Source of the DNA: Biformimicrobium ophioploci
GTDB lineage: Bacteria > Pseudomonadota > Gammaproteobacteria > Pseudomonadales > Cellvibrionaceae
Direction: 5' to 3'
Assembly (NCBI RefSeq): GCF_030270605.1
Contig: NZ_BSYJ01000007.1
Span: forward strand, 54,820 to 118,819
DNA: 64,000 bases
The position numbers were made by a program, and so were the translations under genes. The notes beneath the pieces were generated by a model. It saw only the letters and a list, made by a program, of their open reading frames with translations, was not told the origin of the DNA and did not search any database. Shown piece by piece: positions 30,897-47,565 of the stretch. Position 1 is the first letter of the stretch; every line of letters starts with the position of its first letter.

Positions 30897-32120
30897 TTAC
30901 TCGATGATCTTGGCTACAACGCCAGCACCTACGGTGCGGCCGCCTTCACGGATAGCGAAGCGCAGGCCTTCTTCCATCGCGATCGGCGCGATCAGGGTAA
31001 CGGACATCTGGATGTTGTCACCCGGCATTACCATCTCAACGCCTTCCGGCAGCTCACAGGCGCCAGTTACGTCAGTGGTACGGAAGTAGAACTGCGGACG
31101 GTAGCCCTTGAAGAACGGAGTGTGGCGACCACCTTCGTCCTTGGACAGCACGTAAACCTCACCCTCGAACTTGGTGTGCGGAGTGATGGAGCCCGGCTTA
31201 GCCAGAACCTGGCCACGCTCCACTTCGTCACGCTTGGTGCCACGCAGCAGTGCGCCGATGTTCTCACCAGCACGGCCTTCGTCCAGCAGCTTGCGGAACA
31301 TTTCAACACCAGTACAGGTAGTCTTGGTGGTTTCCTTGATACCAACGATCTCAACTTCGTCACCAGTGTTAACGATACCGCGCTCAACACGGCCAGTTAC
31401 CACGGTACCACGACCGGAGATGGAGAATACGTCTTCGATCGGCATCAGGAACGGCTGGTCGATAGCACGCTCCGGCTCCGGAATGTACTCGTCCAGGGTC
31501 TCAACCAGCTTCTTAACGGCAGAAGTGCCCAGCTCGTTGTCGTCTTCGCCGTTCAGGGCCATCAGAGCGGAACCCGGGATGATCGGGGTGTCGTCGCCCG
31601 GGAACTCGTAGGTGTCGAGCAGCTCGCGCAGCTCCATTTCTACCAGTTCCATCATCTCGTTGTACTCGTCGGTGCCAGCGCCGCCACAGTCTTCTGCGAG
31701 CAGGTCAGCCTTGTTCAGGAATACAACGATGTACGGTACGCCAACCTGACGGGACAGCAGGATGTGCTCGCGAGTCTGCGGCATCGGGCCGTCAGTAGCG
31801 CCACATACCAGGATCGCGCCGTCCATCTGGGCAGCACCGGTGATCATGTTCTTCACGTAGTCAGCGTGTCCCGGGCAGTCAACGTGTGCGTAGTGACGAG
31901 TCGGGGAATCGTATTCAACGTGGGAAGTTGCGATGGTAATACCACGCTCACGCTCTTCCGGAGCATTGTCGATACCGTCGAAAGCAACGGCTGCGCCGCC
32001 CCATACTTCGGAGCATACGCGAGTCAGTGCTGCGGTCAGGGTAGTTTTGCCGTGGTCAACGTGACCGATAGTGCCGACGTTGACGTGGGGCTTGGAACGT
32101 TCAAACTTTTCTCTTGCCAC
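30897..32120 (-). CDS. tuf: Elongation factor Tu (407 aa, with insertion)
   Basis: GTPase that delivers aminoacyl-tRNA to the ribosome. It starts with GTG at 32120 behind GAGGAC ([28 protein letters not shown]). G motifs: [19 protein letters not shown] and GSAL. Right after NKAD there is [16 protein letters not shown], which makes the protein about 10 residues longer than the 397-residue EF-Tu of Pseudomonas. The effector region and C-terminal domains are otherwise standard, ending [10 protein letters not shown]. It follows fusA by 75 bases; the gap holds a GC hairpin. No second tuf copy occurs in the window although the usual tufB position is covered. Confidence 0.98.
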   Translation of the reverse strand: MAREKFERSKPHVNVGTIGHVDHGKTTLTAALTRVCSEVWGGAAVAFDGIDNAPEERERGITIATSHVEYDSPTRHYAHVDCPGHADYVKNMITGAAQMDGAILVCGATDGPMPQTREHILLSRQVGVPYIVVFLNKADLLAEDCGGAGTDEYNEMMELVEMELRELLDTYEFPGDDTPIIPGSALMALNGEDDNELGTSAVKKLVETLDEYIPEPERAIDQPFLMPIEDVFSISGRGTVVTGRVERGIVNTGDEVEIVGIKETTKTTCTGVEMFRKLLDEGRAGENIGALLRGTKRDEVERGQVLAKPGSITPHTKFEGEVYVLSKDEGGRHTPFFKGYRPQFYFRTTDVTGACELPEGVEMVMPGDNIQMSVTLIAPIAMEEGLRFAIREGGRTVGAGVVAKIIE

Positions 32121-32159
32121 GGTTTTGTCCTCAATTAAGGTTCGTGATTTTTCAAAACA

Positions 32160-32178
32160 CCGCCCGACAAGCGGGCGG
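32160..32178 (-). other. Hairpin in the fusA-tuf gap
   Basis: CCGCCCG and CGGGCGG pair across a 5-base loop; on the minus strand the stem is followed by TGTTTTG. It resembles a weak terminator or attenuator and could set the ratio of EF-G to EF-Tu messages, or be a processing site. No separate tuf promoter is evident in the 75-base gap. Confidence 0.5.
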
Positions 32179-32195
32179 CACATTTTTAAAAGCTG

Positions 32196-34301
32196 TTAGC
32201 CCTGGTTTTTCGCGATCACTTCGTCCGCGATATTCTTCGGTGCTTCAGCGTAGCGCTCAAATTCCATGGTGAAAGTAGCGCGGCCCTGGGTCGCAGAACG
32301 CAGGTCGGTTGCATAACCGAACATTTCTGCCAGCGGAACTTCCGCGTTAACCACTTTACCGGACGGATTTTCATCCATGCCCTGAATCAGGCCACGACGA
32401 CGGTTGAGGTCGCCCACAACGTCACCCATGTTTTCTTCAGGAGTCACTACCTCAACCTTCATCATCGGCTCGAGCAGCACAGCGCCACCCTCTTGAGCCA
32501 GCTTCTTGGTTGCCATAGAAGCAGCGATTTTAAACGCCATTTCGTTGGAGTCCACATCGTGGAAGGAACCGTCGTACAGGGTCGCTTTCAGGCCCAGCAG
32601 CGGGTAGCCCGCCAGTACGCCGTTCTGCATCTGCTCTTCGATACCTTTCTGGACCGCAGGAATGTATTCACGCGGTACCACACCACCAACGATTTCGTTG
32701 ACGAATTCCAGGCCTTCCGCATTCGCGTCTTCGGCCGGCTCGAACTTGACCCACACGTGACCGTACTGACCACGACCACCGGACTGACGCACAAACTTGC
32801 CTTCAATCTCGGAGGTGTTGCGGATCGCTTCACGGTAGGCCACCTGCGGCTTACCGATGTTCGCCTCAACGTTGAACTCGCGACGCATACGGTCAACGAG
32901 GATGTCGAGGTGCAGCTCACCCATACCAGAAATAATGGTCTGGCCGGTTTCTTCGTCAGTCTTCACGCGGAAAGACGGGTCTTCCTGGGCCAGCTTGCCG
33001 AGGGCAATACCCATCTTCTCCTGGTCAGCCTTGGACTTCGGCTCTACCGCGACGGAAATTACCGGCTCCGGGAATTCCATGCGCTCGAGCACGATCTTGC
33101 TGCCTTCAGCACACAGGGTGTCACCAGTGGTGACGTCCTTCAGGCCGATCGCAGCAGCGATGTCGCCTGCCAGTACTTCCTTGATTTCCTGACGGTCGTT
33201 GGAGTGCATCTGCACCATACGGCCGACACGCTCTTTCTTCTGCTTGACCGAGTTGTACACAGCAGTACCGGACTCCAGCTTACCGGAGTAAACACGGAAG
33301 AAAGTCAGGGTGCCCACGAACGGGTCGGTGGCAATCTTGAACGCCAGCGCAGAGAAAGGCGCGTTGTCGTCAGCCGGACGCGTTTCAACGGTTTCACCGT
33401 CTTCCAGCGTACCTTCGATTTCCTTAACTTCGGTCGGCGCCGGCAGGTATTCGATTACCGCATCCAGAACGGCCTGTACGCCTTTGTTCTTGAATGCAGA
33501 ACCGCCCAGCACCGGAACGATTTCGTTGGCCAGGGTACGCTGGCGGATAGCGGCCTTGATTTCCTCTTCGGAAAGCTCGCCCTCTTCCAGGTACTTCTCC
33601 ATCAGCTCTTCAGAAGCTTCTGCAGCGGCCTCAACCAGGTACTCGTGCATCTCATCGCACTGGTCCTTCAGGTCGGCCGGGATCTCGCCGTACTCAAAAG
33701 TCATGCCCTGGTCAGACTCGTTCCACAGGATGGCCTTCATCTTGACCAGGTCAACAACGCCCTTGAACTCGTCTTCGGCGCCAATGGTCATCTGCAGCGG
33801 AACGGCGTTCGCCTTCAGGCGGTCCTTCAGCTGGTCTACAACCATCATAAAGTCCGCACCAGCGCGGTCCATTTTGTTGACGAAGACCATACGCGGTACT
33901 TCGTACTTGTTGGCCTGACGCCATACGGTTTCGGTCTGCGGCTGTACGCCGGAAGAACCACACAGTACGACTACCGCACCATCGAGTACACGCAGGGAAC
34001 GCTCAACTTCAATGGTGAAGTCCACGTGTCCGGGGGTGTCGATAATGTTGATGCGGTGCTGGTCAAACTGCTGCTGCATACCTGCCCAGAAGCAGGTGGT
34101 TGCCGCAGAAGTAATGGTGATACCGCGTTCCTGTTCCTGCTCCATCCAGTCCATGGTGGCCGCACCATCGTGCACCTCACCAATCTTGTGAGACAGGCCC
34201 GTGTAAAAAAGTACACGCTCGGTAGTGGTCGTCTTACCGGCGTCTACGTGCGCACAGATACCGATGTTACGGTAACGTGCGATAGGCGTTTTACGTGCCA
34301 C
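32196..34301 (-). CDS. fusA: Elongation factor G
   Basis: 701-residue translocase GTPase. The start is GTG 34301 ([27 protein letters not shown]) with GAGGAT upstream; a longer in-frame ATG at 34355 would add 18 residues from the leader. G1 AHVDAGKT, G3 DTPGHVDF and G4 NKMD are intact, and the C terminus is [24 protein letters not shown]. It lies between rpsG and tuf in the str operon. Confidence 0.98.
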   Translation of the reverse strand: MARKTPIARYRNIGICAHVDAGKTTTTERVLFYTGLSHKIGEVHDGAATMDWMEQEQERGITITSAATTCFWAGMQQQFDQHRINIIDTPGHVDFTIEVERSLRVLDGAVVVLCGSSGVQPQTETVWRQANKYEVPRMVFVNKMDRAGADFMMVVDQLKDRLKANAVPLQMTIGAEDEFKGVVDLVKMKAILWNESDQGMTFEYGEIPADLKDQCDEMHEYLVEAAAEASEELMEKYLEEGELSEEEIKAAIRQRTLANEIVPVLGGSAFKNKGVQAVLDAVIEYLPAPTEVKEIEGTLEDGETVETRPADDNAPFSALAFKIATDPFVGTLTFFRVYSGKLESGTAVYNSVKQKKERVGRMVQMHSNDRQEIKEVLAGDIAAAIGLKDVTTGDTLCAEGSKIVLERMEFPEPVISVAVEPKSKADQEKMGIALGKLAQEDPSFRVKTDEETGQTIISGMGELHLDILVDRMRREFNVEANIGKPQVAYREAIRNTSEIEGKFVRQSGGRGQYGHVWVKFEPAEDANAEGLEFVNEIVGGVVPREYIPAVQKGIEEQMQNGVLAGYPLLGLKATLYDGSFHDVDSNEMAFKIAASMATKKLAQEGGAVLLEPMMKVEVVTPEENMGDVVGDLNRRRGLIQGMDENPSGKVVNAEVPLAEMFGYATDLRSATQGRATFTMEFERYAEAPKNIADEVIAKNQG

Positions 34302-34414
34302 AGCTGTATCCTCGTTTGAGATACTGTAAACGGCAAAAGGCAGTCGCAAATACATGCGCTGCCTTCCGAATTATTTTCTGATAAAAATCATCATCAGAAC
34401 TCGAAGCGCTACCG

Positions 34415-34912
<498 letters not shown>

Positions 34913-35042
34913 CTAAGACGTCGTCGTAACTCTTGAACTACTCGACGCGCTTAGCCTTACTCCGGTTCTCTTGTTAACCGAAACGCAATCAATACAGGTA
35001 GGACCTAATGTTTTTAGCCTCGTTGAAGAGACTTACCAACAC

Positions 35043-35420
<378 letters not shown>

Positions 35421-35533
35421 TCACTCCAAAAATAAAATGCCCCCACCACTTACATCGGTGAAGGCTTAGTCACAGAATGCATCCCTGGCGCCTCGCGGCG
35501 GCGGAGAATGCACCCCCATATTGCGGGGGCCGC

Positions 35534-35563
35534 ATTGTATAGTTGCTGACCACCCCTAGTCAA
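35534..35563 (-). promoter_or_regulatory. str operon promoter
   Basis: Minus-strand -35 TTGACT (35558-35563), 18-base spacer, -10 TACAAT (35534-35539; TATACA two bases upstream gives 16). The leader to rpsL would be about 110 bases. This shows that the str operon can be transcribed independently of rpoBC. Confidence 0.75.
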
Positions 35564-35565
35564 CA

Positions 35566-35662
35566 AGGCGCCGCAGTTGAATTCGGCGCCTCGCAGATCC
35601 CTGTCCCGGGCCGCATGGCCCGGGCGTATCCGGCAGTTCTGCACGGGGCGGGACAAGCCCCG
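35566..35662 (-). other. GC-rich hairpins after rpoC
   Basis: The first bases past the rpoC stop hold CGGGGC/GCCCCG (35644-35662, 7-base loop) and CCCGGGCC/GGCCCGGG (35605-35624, 4-base loop), then AGGCGCCG/CGGCGCCT (35566-35591, 10-base loop) abutting the -35 box of the str promoter. None has a U-run, so any termination would be Rho-assisted or incomplete. Confidence 0.55.
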
Positions 35663-35675
35663 GCAGGCCGCAGGC

Positions 35676-39914
<4,239 letters not shown>

Positions 39915-39973
39915 GGCCTTTCCTCCACTTAAGTGGTTGGCCCGGCGCCGCCGCAGCGGCTGCTTTCCGGGCG

Positions 39974-40000
39974 GGTCACCGCATGGCGAGTGCGGTGACC
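39974..40000 (-). other. Hairpin between rpoB and rpoC
   Basis: GGTCACCGCA (39974-39983) and TGCGGTGACC (39991-40000) are perfectly complementary around a 7-base loop. No U-run follows on the minus strand. It may be a processing or stability element, or a partial attenuator. Confidence 0.55.
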
Positions 40001-40025
40001 TGGGTTATTCATTGCAGGTTGGGGA

Positions 40026-43000
40026 TTACTCGTTCTCGAGCTCGATATTGATACCGAGCGAGCGGATTTCCTTCACCAGTACATTGAATGATTCCGGCAT
40101 GCCGGGCTCCATGCGATGGTCGGAATCGACGATGTTCTTGTACATCTTCGTCCGGCCTTCCACGTCGTCAGACTTAACAGTAAGCATTTCCTGCAGCGTG
40201 TACGCAGCACCGTATGCTTCCAGTGCCCACACTTCCATCTCACCGAAGCGCTGGCCACCGAACTGCGCCTTACCACCCAGCGGCTGCTGGGTAACCAGGC
40301 TGTAGGAACCGGTAGAACGCGCATGCATCTTGTCGTCCACCAGATGGTTCAGCTTCAGCATGTACATGTAGCCAACAGTGGTGTGACGCTGGAACGCATC
40401 GCCGGTGCGGCCGTCGTGCAGCTGGACCTGACCGGTGTCGGACAGGTCCGCAAGACGCAGCAGCGACTTGATCTCGGACTCGTCTGCACCGTCGAATACT
40501 GCGGTTGCCATTGGCACGCCCTTGCGCAGGTTCTTCGCCAGCGCGACCACTTCTGCGTCGCTCAGCTGGCTCAGGTCTTCCTTGCGGCCACCGGTAGAGT
40601 TGTAAACCTCGTCCAGGAATTTGCGCAGCTTGGCAATTTCCTGCTGCTCCTTGAGCATGCGATCGATCTTGACGCCCAGGCCCTTGGCCGCCATGCCGAG
40701 GTGCATTTCCAGTACCTGACCCACGTTCATACGAGACGGAACACCCAGCGGGTTAAGCACGATATCGACCGGCTCACCGTTTGCGTCGTACGGCATATCC
40801 TCAACCGGCTTGATCACGGAGATCACGCCCTTGTTACCGTGACGGCCCGCCATCTTGTCGCCCGGCTGGATGCGACGCTTGATCGCCAGGTAAACCTTGA
40901 CGATTTTCAGTACGCCCGGAGCCAGGTCGTCACCGGATTCCAGCTTTTTCTTCTTGTCTTCAAACTGCTCGTCCAGCAGCTTGCGGCGCTCTTCCAGCTG
41001 CGCTTCGGCACGCTCGAGCTGCTCGTTCAGTGCGTCCTCGTCCATGCGCAGCTTGAACCAGTCCTCACGCGGCAGCGCGGACAGGATTTCGGCGCTCAGT
41101 ACGTCGCCTTTCTTGACGCCCTTGCCGCCGCTGACCTTCTGGCCTTCCAGTGCAGCCTGCAGACGCTCGAAAGTGGCCGTCTCAACAATGCGGTATTCCT
41201 CGTTCAGGTCCTTGCGAACCTCGTCCAGCTGCGCCTTTTCGATGGCGATGGAACGCTGGTCCTTCTGCAGACCGTCACGGGTGAATACCTGCACGTCGAT
41301 CACGGTACCGCGGGTACCGGTCGGCGCGCGCAGGGAAGTGTCTTTTACGTCAGAGGCCTTCTCACCGAAGATCGCGCGCAGCAGCTTCTCTTCCGGGGTC
41401 AGCTGGGCTTCGCCTTTCGGCGTTACCTTGCCCACCAGGATGTCGCCGGCGCCCACTTCCGCACCGATGTAGACAATGCCGGACTCGTCCAGCTTGCTCA
41501 GCGCAGACTCACCCACATTCGGGATATCGGAAGTGATTTCCTCACTGCCCAGCTTGGTGTCACGGGCAATACAGGTCAGCTCCTGGATGTGGATGGTGGT
41601 GAAGCGGTCTTCCTGCACCACGCGCTCGGATACCAGGATGGAATCCTCAAAGTTGTAGCCGTTCCACGGCATGAACGCGATGCGCATGTTCTGGCCGAGG
41701 GCCAGCTCACCCAGGTCCACGGACGGGCCGTCGGCGAGGATGTCGCCGCGCGCGACCACGTCACCGGTCTTCACGATCGGGCGCTGGTTGATGCAGGTGT
41801 TCTGGTTGGAACGGGTGTATTTGGTCAGGCCGTACAGGTCCACACCCGCGTCGCCCGCTTCGGTTTCGGCATCGTGCACCTTGACCACGATCCGGCTGGC
41901 GTCCACACGCTCGATCACGCCGCCGCGCTTTGCCACGATACAGACACCGGAGTCACGCGCTACGGTGCGCTCCATACCGGTACCTACCAGCGGCTTGTCT
42001 GCACGCAGGGTCGGAACTGCCTGGCGCTGCATGTTGGAGCCCATCAGTGCGCGGTTCGCATCGTCGTGCTCGAGGAACGGGATCAGGGATGCCGCGACGG
42101 AAACCACCTGACGCGCAGACACGTCCATGTACTGGATCTCGTCCGGCGTCTTCAGGGTAAATTCGTTTTCGAAACGCGAGCTCACCAGTTCGTCGGTGAA
42201 CTGGTTCTTGTCATTCAGTGCCGCGGACGCCTGTGCAATCACGTAGTTGGCTTCGTTAATCGCAGACAGGTATTCGATCTCGTCAGTGACTTTGCCGTCC
42301 ACCACCTTGCGGTACGGGCTCTCAAGGAAGCCGTAGTGGTTGGCACGGGCGTAGGTCGCGAGAGAGTTGATCAGGCCGATGTTCGGGCCTTCCGGGGTCT
42401 CAATCGGGCACACACGGCCGTAGTGGGTCGGGTGTACGTCGCGCACTTCGAAGCCGGCACGCTCACGGGTCAGGCCGCCCGGGCCAAGCGCGGATACACG
42501 GCGCTTGTGCGTTACTTCCGACAGCGGGTTGTTCTGGTCCATGAACTGGGACAGCTGCGAGGAACCGAAGAATTCCTTCACGGCGGCGGCAACCGGCTTG
42601 GCGTTGATCAGGTCCTGCGGCATCAGGCCTTCGGACTCCGCCATGGACAGACGCTCCTTGACCGCACGTTCTACGCGCACCAGGCCAACACGGAACTGGT
42701 TCTCGGCCATCTCGCCCACGGAGCGCACACGACGGTTACCCAGGTGGTCAATATCGTCGACCATCCCTTTACCGTTGCGGATATCGATCAGGGTCTTGAG
42801 CACATCGACGATATCGTCCTTGCTCAGGGTGCCCTCGCCGGTCTCATCTTCGCGGCCGAGACGACGGTTGAACTTCATGCGACCAACGGCAGACAGATCG
42901 TAGCGCTCGTCGGAGAAGAACAGGTTCTCGAACAGGGCCTCTGCAGACTCCTTGGTCGGCGGCTCGCCCGGACGCATCATGCGGTAGATCTCGACCAGTG

Positions 43001-44099
43001 CCTCCAGACGGGTGCGGGTCGGGTCAGCGCGCAGGGTATCGGAAACGAACGGACCACAGTCGAGCTCGTTGGTGTACAGGGTCTCGAACTGCTTTACGTT
43101 GAGCGTCTGCAGCTTCTCGAGCGCCTCTGCATCGATCAGGGTATTACATTCCAGCGCTACTTCGCCGGTGGCCTCATCGATGATGTCTTTGGCCAGTACG
43201 CGGCCCAGCAGATATTCAGCCGGCACGTCCAGTTGCTCAAGGCCCGCCTTTTCGATCTGGCGGATGTGGCGCGGCGTGATACGACGGCCTTCCTCGACGA
43301 TGATCTTGCCTTTCTGGTCCTTCATATCGAAGGATGCCACATCACCGCGCAGGCGGGACGGGATCAGTTCCAGCTTGAGGCCATCCTTTGTGATTTCAAA
43401 GCGGCTGGTATCGAAGAACATGTCGAGCATTTCTTCGGAGCTGAACTCCAGCGCACGCAGCAGGATGGTCGCCGGCAGCTTGCGACGACGGTCGATACGT
43501 ACGTAGACCAGGTCTTTCGGATCGAATTCAAAATCGAGCCAGGAACCGCGGTAAGGGATAACCCGTGCGGCGAACAGGAGCTTGCCGGAAGAATGGGTCT
43601 TGCCCTTGTCGTGATCGAAGAATACACCCGGGGAGCGGTGCAGCTGGGATACGATCACGCGCTCGGTACCATTGATCACAAAGGTACCGTTGTCGGTCAT
43701 GAGCGGGATTTCGCCCATGTAGACTTCCTGCTCCTTAATATCCTTGATCGCCTTGTTGGACGATTCCTTATCGTAAATGATCAGGCGTACGCGCACGCGC
43801 AGCGGGCATGCATAGGTGACACCACGCAGGGTACATTCTTTGACATCAAAAACCGGCTTGCCCAACTGGTAGCTTACGTACTCCAGTGCGGCATTGCCGG
43901 AATAACTGACAATCGGGAACACTGACTTGAATGCGGCATGCAGACCATAGTCCAGCCGCTCCTCAGGGCTCTTGTCGACCTGAGTAAACTTGCGATAGGA
44001 ATCCAGCTGTATCGCGAGCAGGAAGGGCACATCCATAACGTGCGGCAACTTGCCGAAATCCTTGCGGATACGTTTTTTCTCAGTGTATGAGTAAGTCAT
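40026..44099 (-). CDS. rpoB: RNA polymerase subunit beta
   Basis: 1357-residue beta subunit ([21 protein letters not shown]). The rifampicin region reads [30 protein letters not shown], fully wild type. Also visible: [30 protein letters not shown] and the C-terminal [23 protein letters not shown]. The SD GGGGA is unusually close to the ATG (2 to 3 bases). It follows rplL after a 339-base gap with an attenuator. Confidence 0.98.
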   Translation of the reverse strand: MTYSYTEKKRIRKDFGKLPHVMDVPFLLAIQLDSYRKFTQVDKSPEERLDYGLHAAFKSVFPIVSYSGNAALEYVSYQLGKPVFDVKECTLRGVTYACPLRVRVRLIIYDKESSNKAIKDIKEQEVYMGEIPLMTDNGTFVINGTERVIVSQLHRSPGVFFDHDKGKTHSSGKLLFAARVIPYRGSWLDFEFDPKDLVYVRIDRRRKLPATILLRALEFSSEEMLDMFFDTSRFEITKDGLKLELIPSRLRGDVASFDMKDQKGKIIVEEGRRITPRHIRQIEKAGLEQLDVPAEYLLGRVLAKDIIDEATGEVALECNTLIDAEALEKLQTLNVKQFETLYTNELDCGPFVSDTLRADPTRTRLEALVEIYRMMRPGEPPTKESAEALFENLFFSDERYDLSAVGRMKFNRRLGREDETGEGTLSKDDIVDVLKTLIDIRNGKGMVDDIDHLGNRRVRSVGEMAENQFRVGLVRVERAVKERLSMAESEGLMPQDLINAKPVAAAVKEFFGSSQLSQFMDQNNPLSEVTHKRRVSALGPGGLTRERAGFEVRDVHPTHYGRVCPIETPEGPNIGLINSLATYARANHYGFLESPYRKVVDGKVTDEIEYLSAINEANYVIAQASAALNDKNQFTDELVSSRFENEFTLKTPDEIQYMDVSARQVVSVAASLIPFLEHDDANRALMGSNMQRQAVPTLRADKPLVGTGMERTVARDSGVCIVAKRGGVIERVDASRIVVKVHDAETEAGDAGVDLYGLTKYTRSNQNTCINQRPIVKTGDVVARGDILADGPSVDLGELALGQNMRIAFMPWNGYNFEDSILVSERVVQEDRFTTIHIQELTCIARDTKLGSEEITSDIPNVGESALSKLDESGIVYIGAEVGAGDILVGKVTPKGEAQLTPEEKLLRAIFGEKASDVKDTSLRAPTGTRGTVIDVQVFTRDGLQKDQRSIAIEKAQLDEVRKDLNEEYRIVETATFERLQAALEGQKVSGGKGVKKGDVLSAEILSALPREDWFKLRMDEDALNEQLERAEAQLEERRKLLDEQFEDKKKKLESGDDLAPGVLKIVKVYLAIKRRIQPGDKMAGRHGNKGVISVIKPVEDMPYDANGEPVDIVLNPLGVPSRMNVGQVLEMHLGMAAKGLGVKIDRMLKEQQEIAKLRKFLDEVYNSTGGRKEDLSQLSDAEVVALAKNLRKGVPMATAVFDGADESEIKSLLRLADLSDTGQVQLHDGRTGDAFQRHTTVGYMYMLKLNHLVDDKMHARSTGSYSLVTQQPLGGKAQFGGQRFGEMEVWALEAYGAAYTLQEMLTVKSDDVEGRTKMYKNIVDSDHRMEPGMPESFNVLVKEIRSLGINIELENE

Positions 44100-44438
44100 T
44101 CATATTCCCCAGCTTGTTCGAAGACAAGGATGGAAAGCCCGCACAACAGCTGTGCGGCCTTGCCAAGAAACCTCGGCGCAATACAGTCCAGCTGCACTGC
44201 GCGGAAGCCTCTCGAAACCATTCACCCGGTTTCGCTCACAGAAAGCGGTACTCGGGTACTTCAAAAACAGGATCAGTTTGCGCTATGGTTATGGAAACAC
44301 CCGCCAACCCCGATTTTGGCGCCGCGCCAGAATGGCAAAATCTGCCTTTCTGAAAACGGCAAAAAGGCCAGTGGGTAAAACCCACCGGCCTTGCCGCCCC
44401 CCGCGCTATTGCGAAGGGAGCGAAGCGCAGAAAACCAA
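44100..44438 (-). promoter_or_regulatory. rplL-rpoB intergenic region with attenuator
   Basis: This 339-base gap has no gene. At 44364-44392 the arms AAGGCCAGTGGG and CCCACCGGCCTT (plus strand) flank a TAAAA loop, followed on the minus strand by TTTTTGCC; this fits the partial terminator known between rplL and rpoB in E. coli, which lowers polymerase relative to ribosomal protein output. The rest (44100-44360) shows no convincing promoter or reading frame. Confidence 0.75.
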
Positions 44439-44810
44439 TTACTTGATTTCGACCTGCGCGCCAGCTTCTTCCAGAGCAGCCTTGGCTTCTTCGGCTTCTT
44501 CCTTGGAAACGCCTTCTTTCACAGTAGAAGGAGCGCCGTCTACCATGCCCTTGGCTTCTTTCAGGCCCAGGCCGGTGAGGCCGCGAACAGCCTTGATCAC
44601 GTTTACTTTCTTGTCGCCAGCAGCAGACAGAACTACGTCGAATTCAGTCTTTTCTTCTGCAGCAGCACCAGCGTCGCCAGCCGGGCCAGCCATTACGGCT
44701 GCAGCGGCAGTTACGCCGAACTTTTCTTCCATCGCTTCGATCAGTTCTACAACGTCAGTTACAGACATTTCAGCAATAGCGTTGATGATATCTTCTTTAG
44801 TCAAAGACAT
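44439..44810 (-). CDS. rplL: 50S ribosomal protein L7/L12
   Basis: 123-residue stalk protein that recruits translation GTPases. N-terminal dimer domain [23 protein letters not shown], an Ala/Gly-rich hinge ([19 protein letters not shown]), and the C-terminal factor-binding domain [23 protein letters not shown]. It is 88 bases after rplJ. Confidence 0.98.
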   Translation of the reverse strand: MSLTKEDIINAIAEMSVTDVVELIEAMEEKFGVTAAAAVMAGPAGDAGAAAEEKTEFDVVLSAAGDKKVNVIKAVRGLTGLGLKEAKGMVDGAPSTVKEGVSKEEAEEAKAALEEAGAQVEIK

Positions 44811-44898
44811 GAGTCAGTACCTTTTTGTGAGCAGTCGGGCTGCCCTTAAATTCGTAATAAAAAAACTACCTTCCGCCGGCCAATGGGCCAGGTCAGAA

Positions 44899-45393
44899 TC
44901 AGGCAGCTTCCTGCTCTTTCTGGTCGCGAATGGCCGCAATAGTGCGAACCAGCTTGCCAGCAGATGCTTCTTTCATGCAGCTCATCAGCTTTGCGATGGC
45001 TTCGTCGTAAGTCGGCAGGCTTGCCAACAGTGCGACATCAACCACGCCACCCTCAAAGGCAGCGCCCTTGAGCTCGAGCTTGTCGTTGCCCTTGGCGAAT
45101 TCCTTCAGAATTCGCGCGCCGGCACCCGGGTGCTCGTTGGAGAACGCGATGATGCTCGGGCCGACAAAGTTGTCGTTCAGACACTCAAACTCGGTGCCCT
45201 GAAGAGCACGGCGAGCCAAGGTGTTACGAACAACCTTCAGCCATACGCCGTTTTCACGCGCCTCTTTACGCAGAGCCGTCATGTCGTTCACGGTCACGCC
45301 GCGGGAATCCGCAACAACCGCCGACTGAGCAACAGAAGCAGCTTGCTGGACGTCTGCGACAATCGCTTTTTTGTCTTCGAGTCCAATAGCCAT
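44899..45393 (-). CDS. rplJ: 50S ribosomal protein L10
   Basis: 164-residue L10, the stalk base and, with L12, the autogenous repressor of rplJL. The ATG at 45393 ([16 protein letters not shown]) has AGGAG 7 bases upstream; a TTG eight codons earlier would add leader sequence. [21 protein letters not shown] is diagnostic. Confidence 0.98.
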   Translation of the reverse strand: MAIGLEDKKAIVADVQQAASVAQSAVVADSRGVTVNDMTALRKEARENGVWLKVVRNTLARRALQGTEFECLNDNFVGPSIIAFSNEHPGAGARILKEFAKGNDKLELKGAAFEGGVVDVALLASLPTYDEAIAKLMSCMKEASAGKLVRTIAAIRDQKEQEAA

Positions 45394-45673
45394 ATTTACA
45401 CTCCTGGATTTGTACACTGGCCCAAACCTGGGTCCGGGCCGCTATTCCGGTGAAAACCGCAAATCCAGCAAAAACTGGTTTTGGGTGGTGTCACCGTCTG
45501 CGTAGGCTCACTCCCTTAACGGCCAGCCTGGCCCGGGGGTGGATTAAGTCTGGCCAGCTAAACCTCAAGCCAAGCCAGACACCTACGGTCTTTGACGGCC
45601 CGCGCATTCCTGCCATGGCAGGTCAGCGCGGACCCCAAAGTTCTGTTATCGCTGAATATCTTTCCCGCAGGAC
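45394..45673 (-). promoter_or_regulatory. rplJL leader with L10(L12)4 target
   Basis: The 280-base leader contains the long-range pairing expected for the L10-responsive element: CGTAGG near 45583 pairs with CCTACG near 45505, and GGTGTC with GACACC near 45490, around conserved GAGCCTACGCAGACGGTG text. By analogy with the E. coli element, L10-L12 binding here would block rplJ translation. No clear promoter was found in the gap. Confidence 0.65.
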
Positions 45674-46369
45674 TTAGATATTCAGGGAAGATTGGTCGAT
45701 CGCCAGGCCCGGGCCCATAGTGGTGCTCAGGGTGATCTTCTTCAGGTAAACGCCCTTGGCGGAAGCCGGCTTGACCTTTTTCAGGTCAGCGATCAGCGCT
45801 TCGAGGTTTTCCTTCAGGTTGTTGGCGTCAAAGGCCAGCTTGCCGATACCGCCGTGGATGATGCCGCCCTTGTCAGCGCGGAAACGCACCTGACCAGCCT
45901 TGGCATTCTTGACCGCAGTCGCAACGTCCGGGGTAACGGTACCGGTCTTCGGGTTCGGCATCAGGCCGCGCGGACCGAGGATCTGGCCCAGCTGACCAAC
46001 AACGCGCATCGCGTCCGGGGAGGCGATTACCACGTCGAAATCCATCTTGCCGCCTTTAACTTCGGCAGCCAGCTCGTCCATACCGATGATATCTGCACCG
46101 GCTTCTTTGGCCGCATCGGCGTTGGCACCCTGGGTGAATACGGCAACACGGACGTCTTTACCAGTGCCGTGCGGCAGAGTGGTCGCGCCGCGAACCGCCT
46201 GGTCAGATTTACGCGGGTCGATACCCAGGTTGATGGAGGCATCCACAGTCTCGGCGAACTTTACGCCGGACAGCTCTTTCAGCAGCGCTACTGCCTCATC
46301 CATGCTGTACAGCTTGCCAGCTTCAACTTTTTCAGCGATTGCGCGCTGACGCTTGCTCATCTTGGCCAT
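45674..46369 (-). CDS. rplA: 50S ribosomal protein L1
   Basis: 231-residue L1 of the E-site stalk, also the repressor of rplKA in E. coli. It starts [21 protein letters not shown] one base after the rplK stop; GAGGG stands upstream within rplK, so it is coupled. The rRNA-binding segment [22 protein letters not shown] is intact. Confidence 0.98.
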   Translation of the reverse strand: MAKMSKRQRAIAEKVEAGKLYSMDEAVALLKELSGVKFAETVDASINLGIDPRKSDQAVRGATTLPHGTGKDVRVAVFTQGANADAAKEAGADIIGMDELAAEVKGGKMDFDVVIASPDAMRVVGQLGQILGPRGLMPNPKTGTVTPDVATAVKNAKAGQVRFRADKGGIIHGGIGKLAFDANNLKENLEALIADLKKVKPASAKGVYLKKITLSTTMGPGLAIDQSSLNI

Positions 46370-46370
46370 G

Positions 46371-46805
46371 TTACACAACACCCTCGGTTTCAATGCCGGC
46401 ACTACGCGCGGAACCAGCGATAGTACGAACCGCAGCATCCATATCGGCAGCGGTCAGGTCAGGCATCTTGGCAGTGGCGATTTCTTCCAGCTGCGCACGG
46501 GTCAGCTTGCCAACCTTTTCGGTGTTCGGGCGACCGGAGCCAGACTTGATCTTTGCCGCTTTCTTCAGCAGGAAAGAAGCCGGCGGAGTCTTCATGGTGA
46601 AGGTGAAGCTGCGATCGCTGTATACGCTGATCACAACCGGCACCGGCGCACCAGGCTCCAGGCTCTGGGTCTGGGCGTTGAACGCCTTACAGAATTCCAT
46701 GATGTTTACACCGTGCTGACCCAGGGCCGGGCCAACAGGCGGGGACGGGTTGGCCTTACCGGCGGCAACCTGCAGCTTGATGTAAGCTTCGATTTTCTTA
46801 GCCAT
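46371..46805 (-). CDS. rplK: 50S ribosomal protein L11
   Basis: 144-residue L11 of the GTPase centre, needed for RelA activation. The N-terminal Pro-rich domain [22 protein letters not shown] is intact. The 179-base upstream gap contains the nusG terminator and a CCTGCC/GGCAGG hairpin that could belong to an L1-binding leader; no strong promoter is evident. Confidence 0.98.
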   Translation of the reverse strand: MAKKIEAYIKLQVAAGKANPSPPVGPALGQHGVNIMEFCKAFNAQTQSLEPGAPVPVVISVYSDRSFTFTMKTPPASFLLKKAAKIKSGSGRPNTEKVGKLTRAQLEEIATAKMPDLTAADMDAAVRTIAGSARSAGIETEGVV

Positions 46806-46930
46806 TACAGCTTCCTCTCTTAGTGGGTACTAGCGCCTGCGCTCCACAACACCTGCCTCCGGCAGGACCGCTGCTGCAGCGCCCGGCTCCCCGTTACCCC
46901 TGACCGACAATTCTCGGTTTTCAGGGACGC

Positions 46931-46964
46931 AAAAGCCTTCCTCTGCCGCCAGGCAGAAGAAGGC
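46931..46964 (-). terminator. Terminator after nusG
   Basis: A 13-base stem (GCCTTCCTCTGCC at 46935-46947 with GGCAGAAGAAGGC at 46952-46964, one G-U) with a 4-base loop; on the minus strand it is followed by TTTTGCG. The U-run is short, so read-through into rplK is plausible. Confidence 0.7.
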
Positions 46965-46984
46965 AGTATTTTACCGAACTGGAA

Positions 46985-47518
46985 TCAGCTCTTTTCGACC
47001 TGACCAAACTCCAGCTCAACCGGCGTCGAACGGCCGAAGATCAATACAGCCACCCGCAGGCGACTCTTGTCGTAATTGACCTCTTCCACCACGCCATTGA
47101 AATCATTGAACGGCCCGTCGATAACACGCACCATCTCGCCCGGCTCAAACAGGGTCTTGGGCTTCGGCTTGTCGACCGAGTCGTCGATGCGATTCAGAAT
47201 AGCTTCCGCTTCGCGTGCGGTAATCGGCGCCGGCTTGTCCGCCTTGCCACCGATAAAGCCCAGTACGCGTGGGGTTTCCTTGACCAGGTGCCAGGTATCG
47301 TCGCTCAGCTCCATCTCCACCAGCACATAGCCGGGGAAGAATTTGCGCTCACTCTTGCGCTTCTGGCCGCCACGCATCTCCACTACTTCCTCGGTGGGCA
47401 CCAGCACCTCACCAAAGAGGTCGCCCATCTCGTGCAGCTCGATACGCTCTTTCAGCGAAGACGCAACGCGCTTTTCGTAGCCCGAATAGGCCTGAACTAC
47501 GTACCAGTGTTTCGCCAT
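46985..47518 (-). CDS. nusG: Transcription antitermination factor NusG
   Basis: 177-residue NusG, which links RNA polymerase to Rho and to ribosomal S10. N-terminal domain [17 protein letters not shown] and [11 protein letters not shown]-terminal KOW domain [25 protein letters not shown]. It follows secE by 47 bases. Confidence 0.98.
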   Translation of the reverse strand: MAKHWYVVQAYSGYEKRVASSLKERIELHEMGDLFGEVLVPTEEVVEMRGGQKRKSERKFFPGYVLVEMELSDDTWHLVKETPRVLGFIGGKADKPAPITAREAEAILNRIDDSVDKPKPKTLFEPGEMVRVIDGPFNDFNGVVEEVNYDKSRLRVAVLIFGRSTPVELEFGQVEKS

Positions 47519-47565
47519 GCTCTAAATAACCTTTATCTGCCAACCAGTCGTCGAAAAGGGCCGGA

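Noticed and set aside
40116..43925. A very long open frame on the plus strand, antisense to rpoB
   Set aside because: Its product has no recognisable domain and it mirrors rpoB exactly; long antisense frames are expected opposite highly biased GC-rich genes. The same applies to frames opposite rpoC (37584-39905), fusA (32493-34319) and the second TonB receptor (57503-59182).
40026..44099. Resistance-type changes in RpoB, S12, S5 or L22
   Set aside because: The rifampicin, streptomycin, spectinomycin and macrolide regions read as wild type.
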